Positions 1-6,964 are shown, counted from the stretch's first letter. The stretch is 6,964 nucleotides of DNA from an uncultured Chloroflexota bacterium (GCA_903879975.1 CAIRNL010000468.1:1-6964), one strand, 5' to 3'. Notes: generated by a model from the letters alone, not told the origin. Numbers and translations: made by a program.

Positions 1-163
1 GAACCCTCCCTTTGATTCCCACTGCGCCATCTGGCGAATATCGTTCAACAGGCGCCAATTCGTATCCCGGTCCGCCAGGGCATTCATGACAACAGTATCG
101 GGCAATCTCGTCCATCTCGTTGGCCGGCATGGCCAGGAGAATTTGATTCCCCAGCTGGGCCAT
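1..163 (-). CDS. Unrecognised cysteine-rich protein, N-terminal part only
   Basis: An open frame starts at an ATG at 163 and runs off the left edge, giving 54 residues with no stop. A purine-rich GGGGAAG lies 7 nt upstream of the ATG and could serve as the ribosome binding site. A GTG at 196, overlapping the mch stop as GTGA, is an alternative start in the same frame. The protein begins MAQLGNQILL and has a compact Cys-Cys-His-x-Cys-Pro-Gly-Gly-Pro-Gly segment near residues 35-44, which could bind metal. I do not recognise the family. It lies 29 nt after mch on the same strand, so it is probably co-transcribed with it and may act in the same pathway. The reading rests on the open frame, start context and position, and the function is unknown. 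Confidence 0.6.
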   Translation of the reverse strand, partial: MAQLGNQILLAMPANEMDEIARYCCHECPGGPGYELAPVERYSPDGAVGIKGRV

Positions 164-192
164 GATACGGCTTCCCCGTTTGGGCCATGCGC

Positions 193-1152
193 TCACCCGT
201 TGAAAAATGATTCTTGTAGAACGGCATGATTGATTTCACCGGCGCTGAAAGTACGGCCTGTGCGCATATTGTTGATATGCAACACTGCTGGCGAATGCAG
301 ATCGAGCGGAATCTGGTAAAAGTCGCGGCCTGCGTCTTCGTAGATCTCGACAAAAGGCCGGCCATAGGCGCGCGAAGCAACAGAGACGACCTTGTTGATC
401 ACGGCTGCCACAGCATCGTCGGCGGCATCGACAGAAAGCGTTGCCACGCCCCCGTAGAGCAACGAGTCGTTGATGCGACCCATGGCAACCACTTCGTCGG
501 CGATCAGCGGCGGAATCACGCCGAAGCCGTGCGCGTATTTCACCGTGGCGACGTCGAAACCTTCTTCTGATAACCGGTGCAGCGACTGCTCGACAATACG
601 CGCGGCCACCTGGATCGCACAGACCAGACTGGAGTTCGGCGCCACCAGAATGTACAAGTTCTCCGGCTGGAGCCGGCAGGCAGCGGCAATCGTCGCAGCC
701 CAATCCTCCGTAACCGGTTCGGCCGTCTGGATGGCGATCACCCCTTCATCGGCCTGGTCACGGTAACTGGTCAACTCAAAGTAGTGGTCAAGGTTGGCGT
801 GGTTGAGCGCGCGTGCGGGTCCGGCCAGGATCGGTGCACCCTCGCGCGCTCCTTCCAGCCGCCAGCCTGCAATCTGCGACGCAACGCACGCGGCGATCGG
901 ATGATCGATCATGACGCGCACCGCCGAGAGCGTGCGGTCGCCGACGACGAAGGGTTCGTAGCTCACCTCGCCCAGGCCGCCCAGCGTGATGAGCGTGTAG
1001 AGCCTGCCGGCGGCCCAGCCGCCCGGTGCACGCTGGCCCATATCGATCACGGTGGTACCGCCCGGCAGCCGGCTCACCGTCACGCCCAACGCCTCTGGCG
1101 CGTCGAGGATGCGCCGAACAATTTTCATCGCCTCACGGTTGATGCTGACCAT
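193..1152 (-). CDS. mch: Methenyltetrahydromethanopterin cyclohydrolase homologue (Mch)
   Basis: Mch reversibly hydrolyses N5,N10-methenyl-tetrahydromethanopterin to N5-formyl-tetrahydromethanopterin in the cytoplasm. It is known from methanogenic and sulfate-reducing archaea and from bacteria that oxidise formaldehyde through H4MPT. The 319-residue product matches the usual family length and is recognisable throughout: an N-terminal VSINREAMKIV, PGGWAAGRLYT near 43-53, GPARAL near 111-116, YILVAPNSSLV near 167-177, and a C-terminal NNMRTGRTFSAGEIN. The segment IQVAARIVE near 180-188 keeps an Arg (185) and a Glu (188) that align with the catalytic Arg/Glu pair I recall for the archaeal enzyme. 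The start at 1152 was chosen because AGGAGG lies 5 nt upstream and family members begin there; an ATG one codon earlier and an upstream extension to 1215 are less likely. It lies 166 nt behind the SDR gene. No other H4MPT gene is visible, so the substrate could be a different pterin or folate. Confidence 0.9.
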   Translation of the reverse strand: MVSINREAMKIVRRILDAPEALGVTVSRLPGGTTVIDMGQRAPGGWAAGRLYTLITLGGLGEVSYEPFVVGDRTLSAVRVMIDHPIAACVASQIAGWRLEGAREGAPILAGPARALNHANLDHYFELTSYRDQADEGVIAIQTAEPVTEDWAATIAAACRLQPENLYILVAPNSSLVCAIQVAARIVEQSLHRLSEEGFDVATVKYAHGFGVIPPLIADEVVAMGRINDSLLYGGVATLSVDAADDAVAAVINKVVSVASRAYGRPFVEIYEDAGRDFYQIPLDLHSPAVLHINNMRTGRTFSAGEINHAVLQESFFNG

Positions 1153-1157
1153 CATAG

Positions 1158-1163
1158 CCTCCT
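1158..1163 (-). promoter_or_regulatory. Ribosome binding site of mch
   Basis: The minus strand reads AGGAGG here, a strong Shine-Dalgarno core. It stands 5 nt before the ATG at 1152 and only 2 nt before the preceding ATG at 1155, so it decides for the second ATG. It also argues against translation from the far upstream codon at 1215. Confidence 0.8.
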
Positions 1164-1167
1164 GTAG

Positions 1168-1194
1168 ACCGCAGATTGGGCGGATCGGGCAGAT
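1168..1194. repeat. Three 9-bp imperfect direct repeats in the mch leader
   Basis: On the plus strand three adjacent 9-mers read ACCGCAGAT, TGGGCGGAT and CGGGCAGAT, sharing a GC(A/G)GAT end. They lie immediately upstream of the mch ribosome binding site, inside the 166-nt gap between the SDR and mch genes. In addition, GGCAGATTT (1188-1196) is the exact reverse complement of AAATCTGCC (1290-1298), which could pair across the leader. No convincing promoter or terminator is visible in the gap. The repeats are real, but a role in regulation is only a possibility. Confidence 0.4.
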
Positions 1195-1318
1195 TTCTGG
1201 GCCGTTCGAATCCATCCATCAGACGAGTCCACGCGCACCTTCCAAGACCCTGCTCGCTTGCCGGAACACTCAAACACAGAACTCTGCACAAATCTGCCGC
1301 CTTCGACTCATCTGCAGT

Positions 1319-2101
1319 CTATTTCGGCCCTGCCTCCGTCACGCCCAGCCCGCCGTCTACCGGAATCAGCGCGCCGGTGATGTAGCTTGCTGCGTCAGAG
1401 GCCAGAAACGCCACTGTGCTGGCGATTTCCAGTGGATCGCCAAACCGTTTGAACGGGATGTAGCGCGTGAAATTCTCTTCGCCCAGCGCAGAGATACCGT
1501 CGCGCAGCGCCTGCGTATAGATGAGGCCTGGAGCCACGGCATTGACGCGGATGCTGTGCCGCGCCAGGTCCAGCGCCATCGCCCGCGTCAGCGATTCGAG
1601 CGCACCTTTGGTCGCTGCGTAGAGCGTGCGGTTCTGGATCGTCAACTGCGCCAGGATCGTGCTGATATGAACAATGCTGCCGCCGCTGCCGGCAGCGATC
1701 ATCTGCTGCGCGGCGAGTTGGCTCATGAGGTACGGGCCGCGCACGTTGGCGTCAAACATCAGGTCGAAGTCGTCGAGCGTGGCGTCGAGAAAGTGGGAGC
1801 GGTTGATCGCCGACGCATTGTGCACGAGCACGCGCACTGGCCCCCATGCATCACCGACGGTCTCGATCATGCGGCGAACGTCGTTCACGTTGCCGGCATC
1901 GCCCTGCAAGAGCATGGCCTGCCCGCCGGCGGCTGTGATCGCAGCGAGCACCTGCTCGCCGCCGGCCTGGTCTGAGCGATAGTTGACGACGACGCGCGCG
2001 CCACTGCGGGCCAACAGCTGCGCCGTCGCCGCGCCGATGCCGCGCGAGGCGCCGGTGATGAAAACCGTCTGGCCAGTGAAATCAAAGATGTAGTTCGTCA
2101 T
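1319..2101 (-). CDS. Short-chain dehydrogenase/reductase (SDR, FabG-like)
   Basis: This is a 260-residue classical SDR, a cytoplasmic NAD(P)(H)-dependent oxidoreductase of alcohols or ketones. The Rossmann cofactor motif TGASRGIG is at residues 16-23, the NAG-type motif appears as NAS at 95-97, and Asn119 fits the structural Asn. The catalytic set is Ser147, Tyr161 and Lys165 in YAATK. The C-terminal VDGGLGV is also typical. Arg42 after the second strand (NYRS) suggests preference for NADP(H). The ATG at 2101 was preferred over a GTG at 2128 because GAGGT lies 10 nt upstream of it and the Rossmann fold then starts at the usual distance. It begins 34 nt after the E2 gene on the same strand, so it is probably in the same operon. 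An acetoin/diol or 3-oxo reductase working on the complex's substrate is possible, but the sequence does not fix the substrate. Confidence 0.92.
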   Translation of the reverse strand: MTNYIFDFTGQTVFITGASRGIGAATAQLLARSGARVVVNYRSDQAGGEQVLAAITAAGGQAMLLQGDAGNVNDVRRMIETVGDAWGPVRVLVHNASAINRSHFLDATLDDFDLMFDANVRGPYLMSQLAAQQMIAAGSGGSIVHISTILAQLTIQNRTLYAATKGALESLTRAMALDLARHSIRVNAVAPGLIYTQALRDGISALGEENFTRYIPFKRFGDPLEIASTVAFLASDAASYITGALIPVDGGLGVTEAGPK

Positions 2102-2135
2102 GATTGGTGATACCTCACGACTGCCCACCGATGGG

Positions 2136-2825
2136 TCAAGCAGGACTGGCCAGCTTCTCCTGTAATTCCTGTAAGAACGCGGCCGCAGCGGCGCCGTCGA
2201 TGAAGCGATGATCGAATGTCAGGCTAAACCAGGCGACGGGGCGCTCCACCAGCGCGCCTTCGACCAATGCTGGCTGGGCGCGCACGCGGCCGATCAGCAG
2301 GATGGCACCCTCCGGTGGGCGCGGCAGTGGAAAGCCACCGTCCACGCCAAACATACCCAGATTGCTGACGGTGAACGACCCGCCCTCGATGTCGGCCAGT
2401 TTCAACTTGCCGCTGCGCGCACGGCCGGCCAGGTCGCCGATCGCTGCTGCCAGTTCGTCGAGTGACAGCTGATCGGCTGCGCGCACGACAGTAACAACCA
2501 GGCCGTCGCCGACTGCCACCGCCATGCCCAGATTCACTGCGTCAAACACGACAATATTGTTCTCGACCAACTCCGCATTGAGCAAAGGATGATTGGGCAG
2601 CGTCTGGGCCACTGCAGCCATTATGTAGGTGTTGAGCGAATGACGTTGCTCGCCGGCAGCAACGCGCGCGGCCTGCACCGCAGACAGGTCCATCTCACGG
2701 GTAACCTGGCTCAGTGCAGCGCGCTGCACTGACTCCTGCATACTTTGCGCCATCATCTTGCGCATGCGGCCAAGCGGGATGACCTGCCTGACGGCGACGC
2801 TGCGATGGGTATTTTGTGTGCTCAT
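2136..2825 (-). CDS. 2-oxoacid/acetoin dehydrogenase E2, stand-alone catalytic domain
   Basis: This 229-residue protein is the acyltransferase core of a dihydrolipoamide acyltransferase (E2). It passes the acyl group from lipoyl-lysine to CoA and normally assembles into the core of the complex. The catalytic domain begins at IPLGRMRKMMAQSM (16-29). It continues through GMAVAVGDGLVV (100-111) and FTVSNLGMFGVDGG (151-164) to the active-site motif DHRFIDG (205-211), with His206 and Asp210 in place. Full-length E2 proteins also carry one to three N-terminal lipoyl domains and a peripheral subunit-binding domain; both are absent, and only about 15 residues precede the catalytic fold. The ATG overlaps the stop of the lipoyl-protein gene as ATGA and has no clear Shine-Dalgarno of its own, which implies translational coupling. 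The segment FPLPRPPEG replaces the more usual TPIINPPEA. The acyl substrate cannot be inferred. Confidence 0.92.
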   Translation of the reverse strand: MSTQNTHRSVAVRQVIPLGRMRKMMAQSMQESVQRAALSQVTREMDLSAVQAARVAAGEQRHSLNTYIMAAVAQTLPNHPLLNAELVENNIVVFDAVNLGMAVAVGDGLVVTVVRAADQLSLDELAAAIGDLAGRARSGKLKLADIEGGSFTVSNLGMFGVDGGFPLPRPPEGAILLIGRVRAQPALVEGALVERPVAWFSLTFDHRFIDGAAAAAFLQELQEKLASPA

Positions 2826-3091
2826 ACGGTGCGCAGGGCGAGTGCCTCTTCCTGCGTCTCAGCAATCACGGCCAGCACCGTGCCGACCTCGACCGTCTCG
2901 CCGGCGTCGACCAGGATTCTGGCAAGGATACCGGAAGCCGGCGCAGGCAACTCATTGGTGATCTTGTCGGTCTCGATATCGGCGATGATCTCATCCTCTG
3001 CCACGGCATCGCCTGCCCGCTTGCGCCATTCCGAGACCATACCCTCTTCCATCGTCAGTCCCCACTTGGGGAGAATCACGTCAACTGCCAT
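2822..3091 (-). CDS. Free-standing lipoyl-domain protein (split E2 carrier arm)
   Basis: The 89-residue protein is a single biotinyl/lipoyl carrier domain (about residues 1-80) with a short tail. The lipoylation site is Lys43 in the turn IETDKIT, the arrangement typical of E2 lipoyl domains. The start VDVILPKWGLTMEEG is likewise E2-like rather than GcvH-like or biotin-carrier-like. When lipoylated it would carry the acyl group from E1 to E2 and be reoxidised by an E3. It lies 22 nt after E1 beta, with AAGGA 9 nt before its ATG, and overlaps the E2 catalytic gene by 4 bp. In most operons this domain is fused to E2, so here it must act as a mobile carrier or dock by an unknown contact. No lipoate ligase or lipoyl synthase gene is in the window. 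Confidence 0.93.
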   Translation of the reverse strand: MAVDVILPKWGLTMEEGMVSEWRKRAGDAVAEDEIIADIETDKITNELPAPASGILARILVDAGETVEVGTVLAVIAETQEEALALRTV

Positions 3092-3113
3092 CCGTTCGTT
3101 CCTTATCTACATG

Positions 3114-5083
<1,970 letters not shown>

Positions 5084-5091
5084 CAATTCAT

Positions 5092-5096
5092 CTCCG
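5092..5096 (-). promoter_or_regulatory. Ribosome binding site of E1 alpha
   Basis: CGGAG on the minus strand stands 8 nt before the ATG at 5083. It also directly touches a two-codon ATG AAT TGA frame whose TGA overlaps the real ATG, but zero spacing makes use of that upstream ATG unlikely. Confidence 0.6.
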
Positions 5097-5278
5097 TTTT
5101 TTCAAGCCCCATGTTCCATAGCATGCGGGAGACGACCGGAAGAACAGGAACGTCAAGGGATAGGAGTCGGCGCTGCCGCCGTCAATCGAAAAACGTACAG
5201 ATAGTCACTGGCATGAAGCCTCCGCCGCTATGTCATTGTCTGAAGCAAGGAGCACATACGCATGCGCGAGGTGGGAAA

Positions 5279-5307
5279 ACATTAGCACATCGGTGTGCGC
5301 ATGTCAA
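5279..5307 (-). promoter_or_regulatory. Predicted promoter of the dehydrogenase operon
   Basis: The minus strand has a perfect -35 TTGACA at 5307-5302, a 17-bp spacer and TAATGT as a weak -10 at 5284-5279. The start would be near 5272, giving a leader of about 190 nt before E1 alpha. A GCTAAT with an upstream TG is an alternative -10 at shorter spacing. The -35 shares five bases (5304-5307 and part of the flank) with the first TCAAG half-site, and a near-palindrome lies within the spacer, so repression at this promoter is easy to imagine. The weak -10 keeps this tentative. Confidence 0.45.
5285..5298. repeat. 14-bp near-palindrome inside the promoter spacer
   Basis: GCACATCGGTGTGC matches its own reverse complement at 12 of 14 positions. 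It lies between the predicted -35 and -10 of the dehydrogenase operon, a classic operator position. It could be a binding site for a dimeric regulator other than, or in addition to, the one reading TCAAG. Confidence 0.4.
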
Positions 5308-5338
5308 GCATTACTAAAAAATTCAAGCCTCACTTAAG
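5304..5338 (+). repeat. TCAAG element, copy A (putative operator)
   Basis: Three half-sites lie on one strand: TCAAG at 5304, TCAAG at 5323 and TTAAG at 5334, spaced 19 and 11 bp. The first nine bases TCAAGCATT are identical to copy B, and the last part shares the pattern TCAAG-N3-CACT(T/C)AAG. The first half-site overlaps the predicted -35 of the leftward promoter. Spacing near one and two helical turns puts the half-sites on the same DNA face, as expected of a protein-binding array. Confidence 0.55.
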
Positions 5339-5380
5339 GCTAGCCCCCATTGTAATCGCGCGCATCGACTCCGCGCGGTT

Positions 5381-5417
5381 TCAAGCATTGCTCGACAAAT
5401 TTCAAGTGACACTCAAG
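5381..5417 (+). repeat. TCAAG element, copy B (putative operator)
   Basis: This is the second copy of the three-part element, with TCAAG at 5381, 5402 and 5413, spaced 21 and 11 bp. It ends six bases before the TTGACA -35 of the regulator gene, a position suited to control of that promoter. The link to the XRE-cupin protein is inferred from its position beside the gene; autoregulation is common in that family. Confidence 0.55.
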
Positions 5418-5423
5418 AACTGA

Positions 5424-5452
5424 TTGACACACCTTCGTGGCGGGTGTACACT
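5424..5452 (+). promoter_or_regulatory. Promoter of the XRE-cupin regulator, probably leaderless
   Basis: A perfect -35 TTGACA (5424-5429), a 17-bp spacer and TACACT (5447-5452, four of six consensus bases) form a good sigma70-type promoter. The expected start, seven bases after the -10, is 5459, which is the A of the regulator's ATG. The lack of a Shine-Dalgarno sequence before that ATG agrees with a leaderless transcript. Confidence 0.7.
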
Positions 5453-5458
5453 CACGCC

Positions 5459-6064
5459 ATGTCTGCCAACCGACGAAGTATCCGTAAGATGGATCGGGCC
5501 GAAGCACTCGACCCGTTTGGCGAGCGTATCCGAGAGCGCCGCAAGGAGTTGGGTCTCAGCCTGGAGGAGTTGGCTGCACGCACAGGGCTCACGGCCAGCT
5601 TTCTCAGTCTGATCGAACGCAACATCAACAACCCCTCGCTCGATTCGCTCTATCGCATCGCCGAGGCGCTGGAAGTGCCGCCCTTCCACTTTTCGGCCGA
5701 AGATAGAACAACGAGCGCGCTTCCGGTGAATCCTGTCGTACGCCGTGACGAACGGATTCAGATTACGTTCCCGCCCGGTGATGTGACCAGCGAGTTGCTG
5801 GTGCCGAATCTGCGCAGCGAACTCGAGGTTTTCATTTCGCGCGTGCAGCCGACAGCCGGCAATGTGGCACGCACGCCCAAGACTGCCTCTGAGGAGTGTC
5901 TCTATGTGATGGAGGGCACGCTGCGCGTCGTACTGGACGAGCAGGAGTATGTCCTTGAAGCGGGAGACAGTATCTACATCCACGGGTTTGCGCTCCGTGA
6001 AATCTGTGCCATCGGCGATACGGAAGCCGTTTTTTTGTCGGCGATTACACCTCCGATTTTTTAG
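5459..6064 (+). CDS. XRE-family transcriptional regulator with C-terminal cupin domain
   Basis: The 201-residue protein has an XRE/Cro-type helix-turn-helix at about 20-78 (FGERIRERRKELGLSLEEL, then LTASFLSLIERNINNPSLDSL carrying the recognition helix). A cupin_2 fold follows at about 110-198. Family members such as PuuR and SutR bind operators as dimers and sense a small metabolite in the cupin barrel. Here the usual metal-binding histidines of the cupin are not kept: the HxH position reads TPKTAS before EECLYVMEG, and the PHxxxN stretch reads GFALREI. Effector binding without metal is therefore likely. The ATG at 5459 was chosen over a GTG at 5444, because the GTG lies between the -35 and -10 and would not be in the transcript. 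It is divergent from the dehydrogenase operon and upstream of the amidohydrolase, so it may control either or both. Confidence 0.93.
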   Translation: MSANRRSIRKMDRAEALDPFGERIRERRKELGLSLEELAARTGLTASFLSLIERNINNPSLDSLYRIAEALEVPPFHFSAEDRTTSALPVNPVVRRDERIQITFPPGDVTSELLVPNLRSELEVFISRVQPTAGNVARTPKTASEECLYVMEGTLRVVLDEQEYVLEAGDSIYIHGFALREICAIGDTEAVFLSAITPPIF

Positions 6065-6124
6065 CATCCTCCCGGCCTGCGTCGCGAGGTGGAAGCACAC
6101 AGTGGGAGCTAAGCGGGCATCGTC

Positions 6125-6139
6125 TCTGCCTTCGGCAGA
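6125..6139 (+). other. Short hairpin between regulator and amidohydrolase genes
   Basis: TCTGCC and GGCAGA form a 6-bp perfect stem around a TTC loop in the 145-nt gap (6065-6209). No run of T follows, so it is not a standard intrinsic terminator. No clear promoter for the downstream gene is visible in the gap. The hairpin could stabilise an mRNA end or mean nothing. Confidence 0.3.
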
Positions 6140-6209
6140 ACCAGGGCGGTTCAATGTCGCCGCTGCACGCGATGCTCAAGATCACAAATCACAGAGAAAG
6201 AACTGAACC

Positions 6210-6964
6210 ATGGGAGAACAGGTACAGGTCGATCTGATCGTCCAGCATGCGCTGGTTGTCACGCAGGACGAACAGCGCACGGTGATCGCAGACGGTGCAT
6301 TGGCTGTCAACGACGGCGTGATCGTTGCATTGGGCACGACAGACGAGATTCAGCAACGATTCACCGCCAGGAAATGCATCGACGCAAGCGGAAGAACGCT
6401 TTTCCCGGGCATCCTCAACACGCACACGCATCTCTTCCAGTCTGCAGTCAAAGGACTGGGTGAAGACATGGCTGTGGAACAGTGGGTTCAGGCGGTCACC
6501 TTCCCCACCGCCGTGACCATGAGCCCAGAGGAAGTCTATCTGCTGAGCATGGTGAGTTGCCTGGAGAACCTGCGCAGCGGCGCCACAACGGTCATGGATT
6601 TCATGTACGGCATGCGCGATCCTGCGCTGCACGATGCGGTCATCCGCGCCATGGTAGACAGCGGGCTGCGCGGGCGCTACACGCGCACTATCGTCGACCG
6701 CGGCGCCGAGATGGGGATTCCGCCAGCCATGCTGCAGCCGGCTGAGGAAGCGTTGGCGCACGCGCAAGAACTGCAGGCTGCGTACGACGGCGCTGGCGAC
6801 GGGCGGCTCGACATTGGGTTGGCCATCGGCGTGATCTGGGGGATGAGCGAGGAGGGACTGCGCGCCGTGCGCCGGGTCGCCGACACAACCGGCATGATGA
6901 TCACCATGCACGTGAACGAATCGCCCTACGATAACATCTTTGCGCAGGAGCAATGGGGAATGAA
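6210..6964 (+). CDS. Amidohydrolase (TRZ/ATZ / guanine-deaminase-like), 3' end cut off
   Basis: The frame from the ATG at 6210 stays open to the window edge, giving 251 residues of a protein whose family is usually about 440-470 long. It starts with the small beta-sandwich segment (about 8-60: DLIVQHALVVTQDEQR, GALAVNDGVIVALG), then enters the metal-dependent TIM barrel at LFPGILNTHTHLFQ. His72 and His74 are the HxH metal ligands, and His234 in TMHVNES fits the third metal-ligand histidine. Relatives hydrolyse aminated or chlorinated heterocycles: s-triazine hydrolases, guanine or 8-oxoguanine deaminases, and SAH/MTA deaminases. The later His and Asp ligands lie beyond the window. The start has only a weak purine stretch (AGAGAAAG) as a possible ribosome binding site. 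It follows the XRE-cupin gene by 145 nt on the same strand and may be its target. The substrate is not determinable here. Confidence 0.9.
   Translation, partial: MGEQVQVDLIVQHALVVTQDEQRTVIADGALAVNDGVIVALGTTDEIQQRFTARKCIDASGRTLFPGILNTHTHLFQSAVKGLGEDMAVEQWVQAVTFPTAVTMSPEEVYLLSMVSCLENLRSGATTVMDFMYGMRDPALHDAVIRAMVDSGLRGRYTRTIVDRGAEMGIPPAMLQPAEEALAHAQELQAAYDGAGDGRLDIGLAIGVIWGMSEEGLRAVRRVADTTGMMITMHVNESPYDNIFAQEQWGM

Larger units (their letters stand above)
5084..5458. other. Divergent intergenic control region
   Basis: These 375 bases separate the dehydrogenase operon (leftward) from the XRE-cupin regulator (rightward), and I see no gene in them. They hold two outward-facing predicted promoters, a duplicated three-part TCAAG element, further single TCAAG pentamers at 5102-5106 and 5153-5157, a 14-bp near-palindrome, and a direct repeat of AGCACAT (5251-5257 and 5284-5290). 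A short inverted repeat AGCCT/AGGCT with a 6-nt loop (5326-5341) overlaps the first TCAAG element. The part from 5084 to about 5272 would be the untranslated leader of the E1 alpha transcript and has no obvious riboswitch. Confidence 0.7.

Noticed and set aside
1052..1975. A 307-codon plus-strand open frame across mch start, the leader and SDR
   Set aside because: It spans two well-identified minus-strand genes and their gap, and has no family features.
2822..2825. Split E2 explained as a simple frameshift in a fused gene
   Set aside because: Each part has proper start and stop codons with an ATGA coupling overlap, and the subunit-binding domain expected between them is absent rather than out of frame. 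An ancestral deletion remains possible.
5301..5417. The repeated element considered as a CRISPR array or attachment site
   Set aside because: There are only two imperfect copies, with indels, between two promoters and with no spacer regularity or cas or integrase gene. An operator fits better.
6020..6036. ACGG-AAG-CCGT followed by seven T, resembling a terminator
   Set aside because: The stem is only 4 bp and the site lies inside the end of the regulator coding sequence, about 30 nt before the stop.
5402..6154. A 250-codon minus-strand open frame
   Set aside because: It is opposite the XRE-cupin regulator, which shows clear HTH and cupin signatures. The opposite frame matches no family I recognise.
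6176..6180. Another TCAAG in front of the amidohydrolase gene
   Set aside because: It is a lone pentamer without the 11-bp partner. Single TCAAG occurrences also appear elsewhere in the window (for example near 788 and 2136), so chance is sufficient.
6189..6953. A long open frame of 254 codons on the minus strand
   Set aside because: It lies opposite the amidohydrolase frame, which has recognisable motifs (HTH at 72-74, MHVNES at 233-238). The minus-strand translation is Arg/His/Asp-rich with no recognisable family, as expected of an antisense shadow in GC-rich DNA.

Overview
The window is a GC-rich bacterial segment, cut at both ends, that carries two divergent gene blocks around a regulatory region at about 5084-5458. 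The organism cannot be fixed from the sequence. Tight 4-bp ATGA gene overlaps, good Shine-Dalgarno sites and sigma70-type promoters indicate a bacterium. A methanopterin-type cyclohydrolase next to a pyruvate/acetoin-type dehydrogenase would fit an environmental heterotroph such as a Chloroflexota member, but that is a low-confidence guess.

The minus-strand block (5083 down to 1) reads: E1 alpha (4100-5083), E1 beta (3114-4103), a free-standing lipoyl-domain protein (2822-3091), an E2 acyltransferase catalytic domain with no lipoyl or subunit-binding domain (2136-2825), a short-chain dehydrogenase/reductase (1319-2101), a methenyltetrahydromethanopterin cyclohydrolase homologue, mch (193-1152), and the start of an unrecognised cysteine-rich protein (1-163). 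The first four genes together encode a thiamine-diphosphate-dependent 2-oxoacid or acetoin dehydrogenase complex whose E2 is split over two translationally coupled genes. No E3 (dihydrolipoyl dehydrogenase) gene is present. The SDR sits 34 nt behind E2, so it is probably in the same transcript. Mch follows after a 166-nt gap and could be in the same transcript or have its own leader. Mch works on one-carbon units carried by tetrahydromethanopterin, so the block may join cleavage of a 2-oxo compound to C1 metabolism; that link is inference.

The plus-strand block holds an XRE-family regulator with a C-terminal cupin domain (5459-6064) and, 145 nt later, an amidohydrolase of the TRZ/ATZ/guanine-deaminase type (6210 to the window end, truncated). 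The regulator has a near-ideal promoter placed so that its transcript should begin at the A of its ATG, i.e. a leaderless mRNA.

The region between the blocks is the most structured non-coding DNA here. It contains seven TCAAG pentamers in one orientation within about 320 bp. Six half-sites (five of these plus one TTAAG variant) form a three-part element present twice (5304-5338 and 5381-5417). The first copy overlaps the predicted -35 of the dehydrogenase operon and the second ends six bases before the -35 of the regulator gene. This looks like a paired operator through which the XRE-cupin protein could control both directions.

Points most worth a second look: the split E2 with a free lipoyl carrier, the loss of the usual loop histidine in E1 alpha, the mch association, and the duplicated TCAAG operator with its leaderless promoter.
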